Source: Streptomyces sporangiiformans (GTDB lineage Bacteria; Actinomycetota; Actinomycetes; Streptomycetales; Streptomycetaceae). From it: DNA of 64,000 bases. The position numbers were made by a program, and so were the translations under genes. Shown one piece after another: positions 8,253-17,029 of the stretch (the stretch's first letter is position 1; the number at the start of each line of letters is the position of its first letter). The stretch covers positions 23,351 through 87,350 of the forward strand of contig NZ_VCHX02000173.1 of assembly GCF_005768555.2 (NCBI RefSeq). Reading direction: 5' to 3'. The notes under the pieces are model-generated. The model was not told the DNA's origin and did not search any database. It was given only the letters and a program-made list of their open reading frames with translations.

Positions 8253-9502
8253 GCCACCTTCCAGCGGGTGCTGACGCTGGTGTCGCGGATGGTGAAGATC
8301 TCGCGCTCGAACAGGGAGTTGATCACTGTGGCGCTGCGCACCGGCAGCAGGGTCAGGTTGGCGTCCGGGATGCCGTGCGTGTGGCGGGACCGGTTGAGCG
8401 CGAAGATCCGGTGGCCGTCCGGGCCCTTCCAGCGCAGCGAGTAGTCGGACTCGACCATGAGCTCCCCGGCGTCGTCCAGTTCGATCCGCTCGCGCAGTTC
8501 GGGATCCAGCGGTGGCTCGGCCGGCTGCCGGCCGGTGGCCAGCACGGCGTGCGCGAGACGGTGCTCCTCACGCCCCACGGGCGAGACGGCGTGCAGGGTG
8601 AGCCCGTCGCCGTCGGCCTCGGCGGTGACCACGTCGCGCTCCGGGTAGAGCGTCACCGGGTACTCGCCGTGGCGCAGCATCCCGTCGTAGTTGGCCTGGA
8701 AGATCGCGCGGAGCGTGCCCGGGGTGATGGCGTCCCCGGTGAGGACGTGGTCGTCCACGAGGCGGCGGCGCGTCTCCTGCGGCACGTCCTGCAGGAACCG
8801 TACGTACGCCGGGCGGTAGAAGTCGTTGCCGGGCGGCGAGTCGTCCATCGGCTGGAACCAGGGCCGGCGGCCGAGCCAGGAGATACGGGTGAAGCCGCGG
8901 CCGAGCAGTTCCAGGACGCTCTCCGCGCCGGTCTGTCCGCCGCCCACCACCGCGATCGGTTCCGCCGGGTCCAGCTGGGGCAGCCGGGCGGTCAACTCCT
9001 CGGGGAAGAAGGCCCGATCGCCCAGGACGCCCGCCAGTTCGGGGGGCGCGTACGGCTTGCTGCCGAGCCCCAGCACCAGATGGTCGCTGGTGGCCACGAC
9101 CTCGCCGCCGGCGTGGTAGGCGAAGCCGCCGTCGAAGCTGATCCGGTCGATGTCGGTGTCGTACTGGATGCAGCCGAGCCGCTCGGACGCCCAGCGCAGG
9201 TACTGCGCGTACTCCTGCCGGGGGATGAAGTCGAACTGGGCGTTGAGCAGGCCCCACGCCCGCCCGGTGGTGACCATGTAGTTGAGGAACGACAGCCGGT
9301 GGCACGGGTCGACGAAGGAGACCAGGTCCTTCAGCCACGAGGTCTGCATGCGTACGCCACTGAGCAGCAGGTCCGGATGCCAGGCGGGGCCGGGTCGCCG
9401 TTCCAGCAGGGCTATCTGGTGCGGTGCGGCGGATTCGAAGAGCGCGGCCAGGCTCAGGTTGGCCGGGCCGGCTCCGACGCCGACGGTGTGGTAGTGGTGC
9501 AT
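8249..9502 (-). CDS. L-lysine N6-hydroxylase (flavin NMO)
   Basis: 417 residues, IucD/SidA-type N-hydroxylating monooxygenase. FAD motif GVGAGPANLSLA is at residues about 8-19, followed by the family block MQTSWLKDLVSFVDP. The NADPH motif VVGGGQTGAESV is near residue 180 and the ATGR motif near 342. It makes N6-hydroxylysine, the first substrate of cupin/MetRS hydrazine synthetases. The start is ATG 9502; the longer frame upstream overlaps the oxidase gene and is rejected. It follows the oxidase by 79 bases. No siderophore synthetase is nearby, which favours the N-N pathway over siderophore synthesis. Confidence 0.88.
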   Translation of the reverse strand: MHHYHTVGVGAGPANLSLAALFESAAPHQIALLERRPGPAWHPDLLLSGVRMQTSWLKDLVSFVDPCHRLSFLNYMVTTGRAWGLLNAQFDFIPRQEYAQYLRWASERLGCIQYDTDIDRISFDGGFAYHAGGEVVATSDHLVLGLGSKPYAPPELAGVLGDRAFFPEELTARLPQLDPAEPIAVVGGGQTGAESVLELLGRGFTRISWLGRRPWFQPMDDSPPGNDFYRPAYVRFLQDVPQETRRRLVDDHVLTGDAITPGTLRAIFQANYDGMLRHGEYPVTLYPERDVVTAEADGDGLTLHAVSPVGREEHRLAHAVLATGRQPAEPPLDPELRERIELDDAGELMVESDYSLRWKGPDGHRIFALNRSRHTHGIPDANLTLLPVRSATVINSLFEREIFTIRDTSVSTRWKVA

Positions 9503-9581
9503 AACGGTGTCCTCCAGCGGTTGTTGTCCGGTGTGTGGTGGTCCGGTGGTCTGTGCTTGGGTGGGTTCGCCAACCGTCACA

Positions 9582-10616
9582 TCAGGCGGGGACTGCGAGG
9601 TGGTGCAGGAGGCTGTCGGCGCTCTGGCGGGCGGCCGCGATCGCAGTCTTGGCTGCGCCGCCGCTGCCGCCCGTGAAGGTGAACAGGTGAGGTACGGCCT
9701 CGGCTGCGGGGCGCAGTCGCAGGCCCTGCGGGGCGGTGTAGCAGTCGGCGGCGACCACAATGTGGCGCAGTCCGGCGATCCCCAGTCCGGGGAAGACGCG
9801 GGTGGCCAGTTCCGTGGTGCGCCGGACGAGTGCCGGGTCGGGCCGGAGTTTCGCGGGGTCGATGTCGTAGGTGTCGCTGGGTACACCGAGGAGGACTCCG
9901 TTGCCGGGCCCGGGCCGCCCGTACAGGCCGGTGACCTCGTCCACAAATGGGGCGGGGACCGTCCCGCTCGCCTCGTAGACGCCGTACTGGATCAGTTTGG
10001 TCCGGTAGCCGTCGCCCGGCAGTAGCGCCGGGGTCCATGGGCCGGTGGCCAGGACGCCGGTGTCGTATCGGCGCTGTTGGCCATCCACCTGCCAGCTGAC
10101 CGTGCCGTCGGGCTCGGCGCGAATGCCGCCGACCTGACCGTGGACCAGGTCACCGCCCATCCGGACGAAGTCGGCCAGCACCTCGTCGCGCAACCGCCGT
10201 GGCGAGATGAAGCCGGCGTGCCGCTCCACGACGGCGTGCCGGGTGGCCAGGTACGGGGCCTCGCCGGGGCCGCGGGTCTGTACGGATCCAGGGAGCAGGC
10301 GTTCCAGTTCGGCGAGCGCCGCGGGATGGCCCGAGTCGGCCTGGAGATAGACCGAGCCGGTCTCCTGGTAGCAGCTCCACGCCCGCAACAGGCGGCTGGC
10401 GCGCAGTTCGGCCAGGCTGGAGGCCGCCAGGTAGAGCTGGCGCGGTTCCGGATCGTACCCGCGGACCAGTCCCCCGGACGCCCCGGTGGCGCCGCGCTCG
10501 GATGAAACGGTGTCGACGAGTTCCACTCGGACGTTCCGGTCGGCGAGCCTGAGCCGCCAGGCGAGGAGTGTGCCGACGATGCCCGCACCCGCCACCCCTA
10601 TGCGTCGCCCGTTCAT
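9582..10616 (-). CDS. DAO-type FAD-dependent oxidase of the hydrazine pathway
   Basis: 344 residues. N-terminal GVAGAGIVGTLLAWRL binds FAD; TGASGGLVRGYD and a C-terminal FTGGSGGAAKTAIAAA match the D-amino-acid/glycine oxidase (DAO) fold. In known pathways (triacsin, s56-p1, formycin/pyrazofurin types) an enzyme of this kind cleaves the lysine-derived part of the hydrazine adduct to free hydrazinoacetic acid. The start is ATG 10616, overlapping the MetRS-like stop (ATGA). Its place in the operon makes this role likely, but it is inferred. Confidence 0.82.
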   Translation of the reverse strand: MNGRRIGVAGAGIVGTLLAWRLRLADRNVRVELVDTVSSERGATGASGGLVRGYDPEPRQLYLAASSLAELRASRLLRAWSCYQETGSVYLQADSGHPAALAELERLLPGSVQTRGPGEAPYLATRHAVVERHAGFISPRRLRDEVLADFVRMGGDLVHGQVGGIRAEPDGTVSWQVDGQQRRYDTGVLATGPWTPALLPGDGYRTKLIQYGVYEASGTVPAPFVDEVTGLYGRPGPGNGVLLGVPSDTYDIDPAKLRPDPALVRRTTELATRVFPGLGIAGLRHIVVAADCYTAPQGLRLRPAAEAVPHLFTFTGGSGGAAKTAIAAARQSADSLLHHLAVPA

Positions 10617-11899
10617 GACTCGCCGGTGAGGAGCGGGCGCAGTGGGTTCGGTGCCGCACCGAGGCAGCGGACGGCCAGGGCCGGGTCGAAGCCGGGCAGC
10701 CGCAGCGCCGCCTGTGCCCGTGCGAGGTCGCCGTCGCCGCGCGGCGGAGCCTTCTGAAAGGCCCGGAAGGCGTCGAGTGTGAAGTCGCTTCCGTAGCGGT
10801 CGGGCCGGTCGTAGCAGAGGAACAGCCGCACCAGGCCGGGGTCTTCGGCGGCGAGCAGTTCGTTGGCCCAGATGGCGTGGTTGCGGCTGGTGGAGAACTT
10901 CAGCCCCTCCAGCCGGTAGAACTCGTTGACCACCAGTCCGCCGAGCGTTCCGGCGGGCACTCCGGCAGCGGCGAACACCGCCGGGATCGCGATCGTGTAG
11001 TAGAAGGCGTTGTCGATGCCCAGGAAGTGCCAGAGCTCTCCCACCTGTTGCCAGGCGTTCACGCACTCCGCCAGGGAGAAGACCGCGGGGTCGACGGCGC
11101 GGGCGATGGCGTAGAGGTAGCCCACGGCCATCTCGATCCAGACGTCGGCGCGCAGCCCCGGCAATGCGCCCAGTTCGATGCCCCAGTCGGTGGGGTAGGC
11201 GGCCAGAACGTCGGGCAGCCCGGCGTCCAGATAGTGATGGATCAGCATCATGGCGGAGGCCGGTACATGGGCGCGGGCCCAGGTTTCCAGCAGCTGTGTG
11301 CGGTACGACTCCATGTGCAGGACCGGCAGTTCCGCCCGCCGTTCGACGGCCGGGGCACCGCAGCAGGTCGAGCGCGCCTCGACCATGGTGCCCGCTGTCG
11401 CGAAGCCGGCGCAGCCTTCGCAGGCTCCGCCGCCCATTCCCTCGCCGCATCGAGGGCAGGTGCCGGAGACGTATGCGTGGTGGAGTGTGCGCCCGCACTC
11501 GGCGCAGGCTTGGTAGACGGTCTCCTCCATGACGAACGCCCCGGTACCCACCAGTTCGGCCATGAGCCGGTCCACCGCCTTGCGGTAGTCGGCGTCCTCG
11601 GTGGGATCGGCCAGGACGTCATAGTCGATGCGAGCCTGCCGGAACGCCGCCCGGATTTCGGTGCCGTACGTGTGCACCACGTCCGGCACCGGGCGCCCCT
11701 CGGCCGCCGCCTTCGCCGCCACGTAGTTCTGATGGCTGTCGAGACCGGTCATGGTCAGCACGCGCTCGCCGCGGTGACGGGCGGCCCTGGCGGCGACGTC
11801 CGCGGCGATGTACGGACCGCTCAAATGGCCGACGTGCAGGGGCCCGTTGGGTGTCGGTGGCGGGGTCGTGAGCACGGTGAGGCGGCCGTCCGCGGTCAT
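10613..11899 (-). CDS. MetRS-like hydrazine synthetase subunit
   Basis: 428 residues. HxGH is present as PLHVGHLSG near residue 22, the zinc knuckles as CAEC, CPRC, CEGC and CC between residues about 130 and 180, and a KMSKS variant as LKFSTSRN near 335. The anticodon-binding domain of true MetRS is missing or very short. In N-N bond formation this domain activates an amino acid (glycine or glutamate), which is then coupled to N6-hydroxylysine and rearranged by a cupin. In Spb40-type enzymes cupin and MetRS are fused; here they are two genes with an ATGA overlap. Strong family call. Confidence 0.88.
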   Translation of the reverse strand: MTADGRLTVLTTPPPTPNGPLHVGHLSGPYIAADVAARAARHRGERVLTMTGLDSHQNYVAAKAAAEGRPVPDVVHTYGTEIRAAFRQARIDYDVLADPTEDADYRKAVDRLMAELVGTGAFVMEETVYQACAECGRTLHHAYVSGTCPRCGEGMGGGACEGCAGFATAGTMVEARSTCCGAPAVERRAELPVLHMESYRTQLLETWARAHVPASAMMLIHHYLDAGLPDVLAAYPTDWGIELGALPGLRADVWIEMAVGYLYAIARAVDPAVFSLAECVNAWQQVGELWHFLGIDNAFYYTIAIPAVFAAAGVPAGTLGGLVVNEFYRLEGLKFSTSRNHAIWANELLAAEDPGLVRLFLCYDRPDRYGSDFTLDAFRAFQKAPPRGDGDLARAQAALRLPGFDPALAVRCLGAAPNPLRPLLTGES

Positions 11900-12288
11900 G
11901 ACCCCGCCTCCGTCCCGGCGGAGGCGGCGGGCGCCGGGGCCTGCTGGGGCCAGTAGACGCTCAGCACCACCAGCGGCTCGGTGGTCGAGCGGTTGTGCAC
12001 GATGTGCGGCTCGTTGCTGCCGAGCAGCATCGCCGTGCCCTGCGCGGCCTCGGTCCGTTCCGCCGCCCCCGGGGTGTCCTCCGCGTGCTCGAAGTCGGCG
12101 TTGCCGCCCACGACCACGGCCAGTTCCACTTCGTCGTGACAGTCGCGCTGGCTGCTGCCGCCGGGCGGGATGACGCACCACATGGCGTCGAAGGGCAGCT
12201 GCTCGGTGATGGCGTACTGGCTCCAGCGGCCGATCCGAATTGAGTATTCATCGGTAAGCCTGGCCGTTTCGGCATTGAGCTTTTCCAT
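11896..12288 (-). CDS. Cupin subunit of the hydrazine synthetase
   Basis: 130 residues, a single cupin barrel. Motif 1 has metal ligands in DCHDEVELAVVVGG (about residues 53-66), and motif 2 is GSNEPHIVHNRS near residue 96. The paired MetRS-like gene overlaps its stop. In cupin-MetRS hydrazine synthetases the cupin carries out the N-N-forming rearrangement of the ester intermediate. ATG 12288 is chosen because a TTG at 12330 would place the start inside the palindrome at 12325-12340. First gene of the four- to five-gene hydrazine operon. Confidence 0.85.
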   Translation of the reverse strand: MEKLNAETARLTDEYSIRIGRWSQYAITEQLPFDAMWCVIPPGGSSQRDCHDEVELAVVVGGNADFEHAEDTPGAAERTEAAQGTAMLLGSNEPHIVHNRSTTEPLVVLSVYWPQQAPAPAASAGTEAGS

Positions 12289-12324
12289 GCTGCCGATTGT
12301 GCCCAACTGATGCTCTGACAGTGC

Positions 12325-12340
12325 TGGCAAGAACTTGCCA
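12325..12340. promoter_or_regulatory. Palindromic operator candidate, copy 2
   Basis: TGGCAAGAACTTGCCA, with the same arms as the site at 7145-7160. It lies 37 bases before the cupin start, in the intergenic region shared with the divergent permease gene, so one bound regulator could control both. Confidence 0.55.
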
Positions 12341-12474
12341 CTTTAGCCCATTGACCAGTCCGCGCGGTGATCTTACCGTCGGGGCCGTTATAGCAGACGC
12401 GAAATTCGACCGGCCTGACGGCGAAATGCATAACAACCTCACGGCTGTTCACCAATATTTGTTGGGAGTGTGTG

Positions 12475-13746
12475 GTGAGTGTGGATTCGGCTGCCCCGAC
12501 GCAGCTGCGCAAGGTGCTGGGCACCCGTGACCTCATCGTCTACTACGTGTCCACACTGGTCGGCACGGGCATCCTGGTGGTGCCCGGCATCGCGCTGGAG
12601 CTGGCGGGTCCGGCATCCCTCGTGGCCTGGCTGGTCCTGGCCGTCGTCGCGTTCCCGTTCGCGGCGGCCTTCGCTCGTTTCTCGGCCGCGTACCCCAGCG
12701 CTGCCGGGACCAGCTATCTGATCAGGCGCGCGTTCGGCGACCGGCTGGGCGCGGCCGCCGGCCTGTTCCTGCTGCTGCTCAACCTGGTGGTCAATCCGGT
12801 CCTGGGGCTCGCCGCGGCCCGCTACTTCGCGGCGCTGATGGGCTGGCAGGGACACACGGTGATCCTGCTGGTCGGCTTCGCGGCCATGAGTCTGGGCGTG
12901 GTGGCGAACATGCTCGGCATCCGGCTCGCCTCGCAGGTGCAGTTGATCCTCGTCTTCAGCCTGATCGCCGGGCTGGTCTCCGTGATAGCGGTGTCCGCTC
13001 CGGCTGCCGAGCCGGAGCGGCTGACCCCGTTCGCGCCGTACGGGTGGAGCGCGGTGGGCGCGGCGGTACTGGTGTCCTTCTTCTCGTTCTTCGGCTGGGA
13101 GCACGTCTCGCATGTCGCCGACGAGGTCCGCGACCCGCGGCGCAGCTATCCGCGCGCCGCGTTGACAGCCGCCGGGATCATCGGCGCGCTCTACTGCGCG
13201 CTCGCCCTGGTCGTCGCGCTGGTGGTGCCCTCGCGGGCCGGCACGGACAACACGGCCGTGTTGACCGCGCTGCTGCGGATCAGTCACGGCGAGGGCGCGG
13301 CTCGGCTGGGCTCGGCGCTGGCCGTCTTCCTGATCGTGGTCAACATCAACGCCTGGGTCTTCGGCGCCTCACGGCTGCTGTACGCCATGGCCCGCGACGG
13401 TGCGGTGCCGCGTCGCCTGTCGGCGGTCACCCGCGCCGGCACTCCGATGGCCGCGCTCTGGGTGTGCTGGGTGTGCTACGCCCTCGACATCGTGGGCCTG
13501 TACGTCCTGGGCGGCGACGAGCACAACCTGGTTCCGTTCGCCAGCGCATCGACGCTGGTGGTGTACCTGCTGACCTTCGCCGCGGGCATGCGGCTGTTCG
13601 AGGACAGGGCGATGCGGACGGTGTGCGTCGTGGCGCTGACGGCGAGCGCCGCGTTCCTGCTCGGCGGCGGGTTGCCGTCGCTGCTGGCCGTACTGGCCTT
13701 CGCGGCGACGGGCGGGTACGTCGTGCTGCGCCGGCGCAGCGTGTGA
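12475..13746 (+). CDS. APC-family amino acid permease
   Basis: 423 residues, about 12 hydrophobic helices, beginning with the family's GTGILVVPG segment in TM1 (residues about 25-33). FFGWEHVSHVADEVRDPRR near residue 200 is a conserved APC loop. The start is GTG 12475 with GGGAG six bases upstream; GTG 12472 is an alternative. It is divergent from the cupin operon and shares the palindrome region. It may import an amino acid precursor or export the product; direction cannot be told from sequence. Confidence 0.88.
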   Translation: MSVDSAAPTQLRKVLGTRDLIVYYVSTLVGTGILVVPGIALELAGPASLVAWLVLAVVAFPFAAAFARFSAAYPSAAGTSYLIRRAFGDRLGAAAGLFLLLLNLVVNPVLGLAAARYFAALMGWQGHTVILLVGFAAMSLGVVANMLGIRLASQVQLILVFSLIAGLVSVIAVSAPAAEPERLTPFAPYGWSAVGAAVLVSFFSFFGWEHVSHVADEVRDPRRSYPRAALTAAGIIGALYCALALVVALVVPSRAGTDNTAVLTALLRISHGEGAARLGSALAVFLIVVNINAWVFGASRLLYAMARDGAVPRRLSAVTRAGTPMAALWVCWVCYALDIVGLYVLGGDEHNLVPFASASTLVVYLLTFAAGMRLFEDRAMRTVCVVALTASAAFLLGGGLPSLLAVLAFAATGGYVVLRRRSV

Positions 13747-13810
13747 GCCACGTACCACCATCAGCGACTCGCCGTGCGGTCGGCCAAGTCGGGGGAACCG
13801 GGTGGCCGAC

Positions 13811-13838
13811 CGCCGGCACCGTGGACCCGGTGCCGGCG
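13811..13838. terminator. Hairpin between convergent permease and regulator genes
   Basis: An 11-bp perfect stem, CGCCGGCACCG paired with CGGTGCCGGCG, with a 6-base loop, midway between the two convergent stop codons. It lacks a U-tract, as many Streptomyces terminators do. Likely bidirectional. Confidence 0.6.
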
Positions 13839-13867
13839 CGCCCCATCGCAGGGAACGGCACCTGACG

Positions 13868-14527
13868 TCATTTCACGCCATCGAGGTCGTCCGGCACCGA
13901 GGGCAGGCTGAGCAGCCCGTACCGGGCGGCCAGCACGCCCGCCTGGAACCGGCTCACCGCACCGACGTTGGACATCACGTCGGCGATGTGGCGGCGGCAG
14001 GTGCGCAGGGACAGGCCCAGTCGGCGGGCCACCTGCTCGTCCTTGGCCCCTTCGCTGAGCATGCGCAGGATAGCGAGCTTGGGGTCGGCCTCCGCGGGCC
14101 TCGCGAAGTCGGGGTGGCGCGTGGTGACGGCGGGGAACACCCATCCCTCCTCCCACACGTGCTCGAAGACCCGGACGAAGTGGTCCACGACGCGCTGCTC
14201 GCTGATCACCATGATCCTGGAGGGACCGTGGTCCATCAGCGCCAGCCGTCGGTCGATGATGAGGACCTCGCAGGGCAGCCTTTCCACGGTGCGTAGTTGG
14301 GCGCCCAGTCCGGCCGCAGTGTGGGCGTGGTCGCGCATCGCTCCGGAGGCGCGGGCGGTGTGGTGGTAGAGAGCGCGGAGGTGGACGCCGCGCTGCAGCA
14401 GATCGGTGTGGCGGCACAACTCCGCGATCGGATCGGCGGCGGGGCGGGCCGCCAGTAACTCCTTGGTGCACCGGGTCAGGTTGTCGTGCACAAGTCCGTC
14501 GGCCTGTCGTCCGGCGAGGATCTCCAT
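13868..14527 (-). CDS. LuxR-type transcriptional regulator
   Basis: 219 residues. The C-terminal 60 residues form a LuxR helix-turn-helix: ILRMLSEGAKDEQVARRLGLSLRTCRRHIADVM. The N-terminal 150 residues are a sensor-like region with no receiver aspartate pattern, resembling the small Streptomyces 'helix-turn-helix regulator' class found at cluster edges. ATG 14527 is preferred, with GGAG upstream; a longer reading to 14626 lacks support. It is the best candidate to bind the TGGCAA-N4-TTGCCA sites, but that link is inferred. Confidence 0.8.
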   Translation of the reverse strand: MEILAGRQADGLVHDNLTRCTKELLAARPAADPIAELCRHTDLLQRGVHLRALYHHTARASGAMRDHAHTAAGLGAQLRTVERLPCEVLIIDRRLALMDHGPSRIMVISEQRVVDHFVRVFEHVWEEGWVFPAVTTRHPDFARPAEADPKLAILRMLSEGAKDEQVARRLGLSLRTCRRHIADVMSNVGAVSRFQAGVLAARYGLLSLPSVPDDLDGVK

Positions 14528-14844
14528 CGTCGGGCTCCTGTTCAGTTTCCATGCCTGCGGAAGGCCTGCTGAGCCTGTTACCGCCTCGGCTTCTGAAGCA
14601 TTGAGGTGGAGCACGAGAGGAAGCATGCCGGGCCCATGACTCCGAGCTCGGCCAGCCCTACCTCCGCGTGTCCTGACACCAGAAGCCCTATACCGTATTC
14701 TGTACTGCGGCCAATACCCTGCACGGCAGGCGTGGGCACCTACAAGGCTCTCAGAGGGAACTTCACAGAAGACACACTTGAAAGTCTAAGCATGTCGTTC
14801 ATTATGTTGATCCGAGTGCGAAATATTGTTACTTCGTGGTGTCG
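14528..14844. other. Intergenic region upstream of the luxR-type gene
   Basis: No coding sequence is seen. It is AT-richer than its surroundings and should hold the regulator's promoter. CTGTACTGCG at 14700-14709 resembles CTGAACTGCG before the IclR gene (16012-16021) and before the ABC ATPase gene (16983-16992). Confidence 0.4.
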
Positions 14845-15839
14845 CTCAGCAGGTCGAGGACGACGCGTTGTCCAGGTCGCCGAGGCCCTGTGCGTCGACC
14901 GCCGCGTGCGGGCGGGCGACTGTGGCGGACAACGGCAGCGTGAACCCTGCGGACCCGCCATCACAGCACCGCGACCGGGTTGACGGGCGAGCCCGTGCCG
15001 CCGGGGATGTTGAGCGGCGCAACGACCAGCAGGACCACCGGCGAGGGTCGTACGTCACTGTCACCGTCGCCGCCGAGCAGGGCGATCCCGCGCCGGGCCA
15101 GCAGCGGCATCACATCCACGTGGAGGCCGGCGCCGGAGCCGTCAGGGTTCCAGGCGCCGAGTGCGGCACGGCGGCGCATGTGCCCGGAGTGCAGCAGGAC
15201 CGCGTCACCGTCCTCGATGGTCACACCGAGCGCCTTCTCGGCGGCGAGCACGTCCTGGGCGTGCACGGCCCCGTACCGGGCTCCAGCCAGTCGGCGCCCA
15301 GGACGGCCGGCAGGTCGAGGAGCACACCCTTGGTGACCAAGGGGCCGAGCGCACAGACCGCACCGAAGCGGGCGCCGCCCGCGTCGACGACCTCGCGGGC
15401 GGTGTGGCCGTCGTAGAGCTGCCCGCGGTAGGCGATGTGGGAGAGCGCGTCGAGGTGGCTGACGCCCTTGCCGTGGTAGTCCGCCGCGATGAAGTCCTTG
15501 TGACAGGAGGGCTCCGACGCCTCCACATCGCAGAGATCGGACATGTAGTGATAGGGCGGGTTTGCCGTTGTCAGGTCCCGGCATGGTGTTCCACGGCAGA
15601 GCCATCGGAACGGTGGCCCCGGTGCCCACCAGAGCGGTGGTGCGTCGCACGTGCTCGGGTGTGACCCGGTTCCAGGCGCCGCGGTCGGCCTGCTCCGGAG
15701 ACCAGCGGCCCCAGGTGCGCACGGCGTCGAAGAGCGCGTCGAACTCCTCACGAGTGAGGGAGGGCCCGTCGTCCGGGGTGTTCCCGGGCGAGTCGGGGGC
15801 TGTGGGAGAGGACGGAGAGTCGAACGGGGTGCTGGTCAT
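14845..15839 (-). pseudogene. Cyclase-family (PF04199) gene broken by frameshifts
   Basis: The homology switches frame along the strand. The N-terminal part (15839 to about 15575) reads LTREEFDALFDAVRTWGRW and GAWNRVTPEHVRRT in one frame. The central part (about 15575 to 15290) reads GVSHLDALSHIAYRGQLYDG, with the HLD metal-ligand motif, in a second frame. DGDAVLLHSGHMRRR and GIALLGGDGDSDV then return to the first frame. A third shift is suggested by a LGDLDNAS remnant near 14865. These hydrolases, like kynurenine formamidase and isatin hydrolase, open cyclic or amide substrates. Either a true pseudogene or a set of sequencing errors. Divergent from the IclR gene. Confidence 0.7.
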
Positions 15840-16043
15840 CTACTGCTCAGCGCTCCAAGGCTCGGATGGTGTTGTCGGCCGGCCGGCCGGACAGGCGCGG
15901 CACGGTCGAGAGGCCGTTCCCGGAGCCGCGGGGACCCAGGCACGTCTCGACGGCGAAGGGAACACCAACGACGTTGCCGTTCGGGATAGAGAAGAGACAC
16001 TTACCAGTATGCTGAACTGCGAACAGAATGATGGGGGGAGATT

Positions 16044-16841
16044 ATGGCGGGTGCAAGCGATCCAGGAGGTCTTGTCCCCGCGGTCACGCGGGCGGTGGCG
16101 ATCCTCGACACGCTCGCCGCGGCGGAAGGCCGGCCCCTGTCGGTCAGCGAACTCGCCCGCGCCCTGGGTCTGCCGAAGTCCTCGACGGGGAACTTGTGCG
16201 CCTCGCTCGAGGCGGCGGGCATGATCGCACGTAACGGCACGGGCTTCGGTCTGGGCCGCAAACTGGCCGAGCTCGGCGGACGCTACCTCGCCACCGTCGA
16301 TCAGCTGCGGGACTTCTACGAGTTGTGCCGGCGCAGCCGGTACGTCTCCCGGGAGACCGCGCGGGTCGCCGTACTGGACGGCCTCGATGTGCTCTACCTG
16401 GCACGCTACGACGGCACACAGCCGCTGCGGCTGACCGCGAACATCGGTGACCGCTTCCCCGCGAACTGCACGGCGACCGGCAAGGCCATCCTCTCTGCCC
16501 TGGACCCGGCGGTGGCCGAGGACCGGCTGCGCGGCCGCACCCTGCCCGCGCTCAGCGGACGGTCCCTCACCTCCGTCCCCGCGCTGCTCGCGGACCTGGA
16601 GCTGACCCGGCAGCGGGGGTACGCCGTTGACGACGAGGAGACCACGACGGGCATCCTCTGCCTGGCCGTGCCGGTCCAGGGCTTCCGCACCGACTCCGCA
16701 CCCTTCGCGATCAGCGTCACCGTGCTCAAGGCGCGGCTCGACGACGAGTTCCGCGAGGCTCTGCTGAAAGACCTGCGCACCATCGCCGCCGGGCTGGAGA
16801 ACCCCATGTTTCCCCAGGGGGCGCCCATCGACGCCGGATGA
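16044..16841 (+). CDS. IclR-family transcriptional regulator
   Basis: 265 residues. The N-terminal winged helix-turn-helix (residues about 10-65) has the ALGLPKSSTGNLCASLEAAGMI recognition region, and the C-terminal effector domain includes NCTATGKAILSAL and GYAVDDEETTTGILCLAVPV, hallmark IclR blocks. The start has GGGGGGAG 5 bases upstream. It lies between the divergent cyclase remnant and the sugar ABC operon, so it most likely controls both in response to a small-molecule ligand. Confidence 0.9.
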   Translation: MAGASDPGGLVPAVTRAVAILDTLAAAEGRPLSVSELARALGLPKSSTGNLCASLEAAGMIARNGTGFGLGRKLAELGGRYLATVDQLRDFYELCRRSRYVSRETARVAVLDGLDVLYLARYDGTQPLRLTANIGDRFPANCTATGKAILSALDPAVAEDRLRGRTLPALSGRSLTSVPALLADLELTRQRGYAVDDEETTTGILCLAVPVQGFRTDSAPFAISVTVLKARLDDEFREALLKDLRTIAAGLENPMFPQGAPIDAG

Positions 16842-16880
16842 TCCGGAGCCGGCGCACAGGAGTCACGGCTCGAAGGGTCA

Positions 16881-16916
16881 CGGCGGCCGTACGGAACAAA
16901 CTCCGTATGGCCGCCG
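16881..16916. terminator. Long inverted repeat between iclR and the ABC operon
   Basis: A 15-base stem with 14 matches, CGGCGGCCGTACGGA against TCCGTATGGCCGCCG, around the 6-base loop ACAAAC, 40 bases after the IclR stop. It could end iclR transcription, act as an operator for the downstream ABC genes, or both. Confidence 0.55.
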
Positions 16917-17029
16917 AACTTTGACGCATGATTCACATTCAGACTATTGACCAGCAAGTCGAGTGGCGCACAGGATTCTGGTCTGAACTGCGGAGTAGCT
17001 CCCGGCCGCCAGATCTCTCGGAGAAGTCC

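Noticed and set aside
8249..9502. A hydroxamate siderophore cluster, suggested by the lysine N6-hydroxylase
   Set aside because: No NIS synthetase, NRPS, acyltransferase or siderophore transporter is nearby, while the cupin and MetRS partners are.
12289..12330. Longer cupin protein starting at TTG 12330
   Set aside because: The start would lie inside the palindrome, has no ribosome site, and adds residues not part of the cupin fold.
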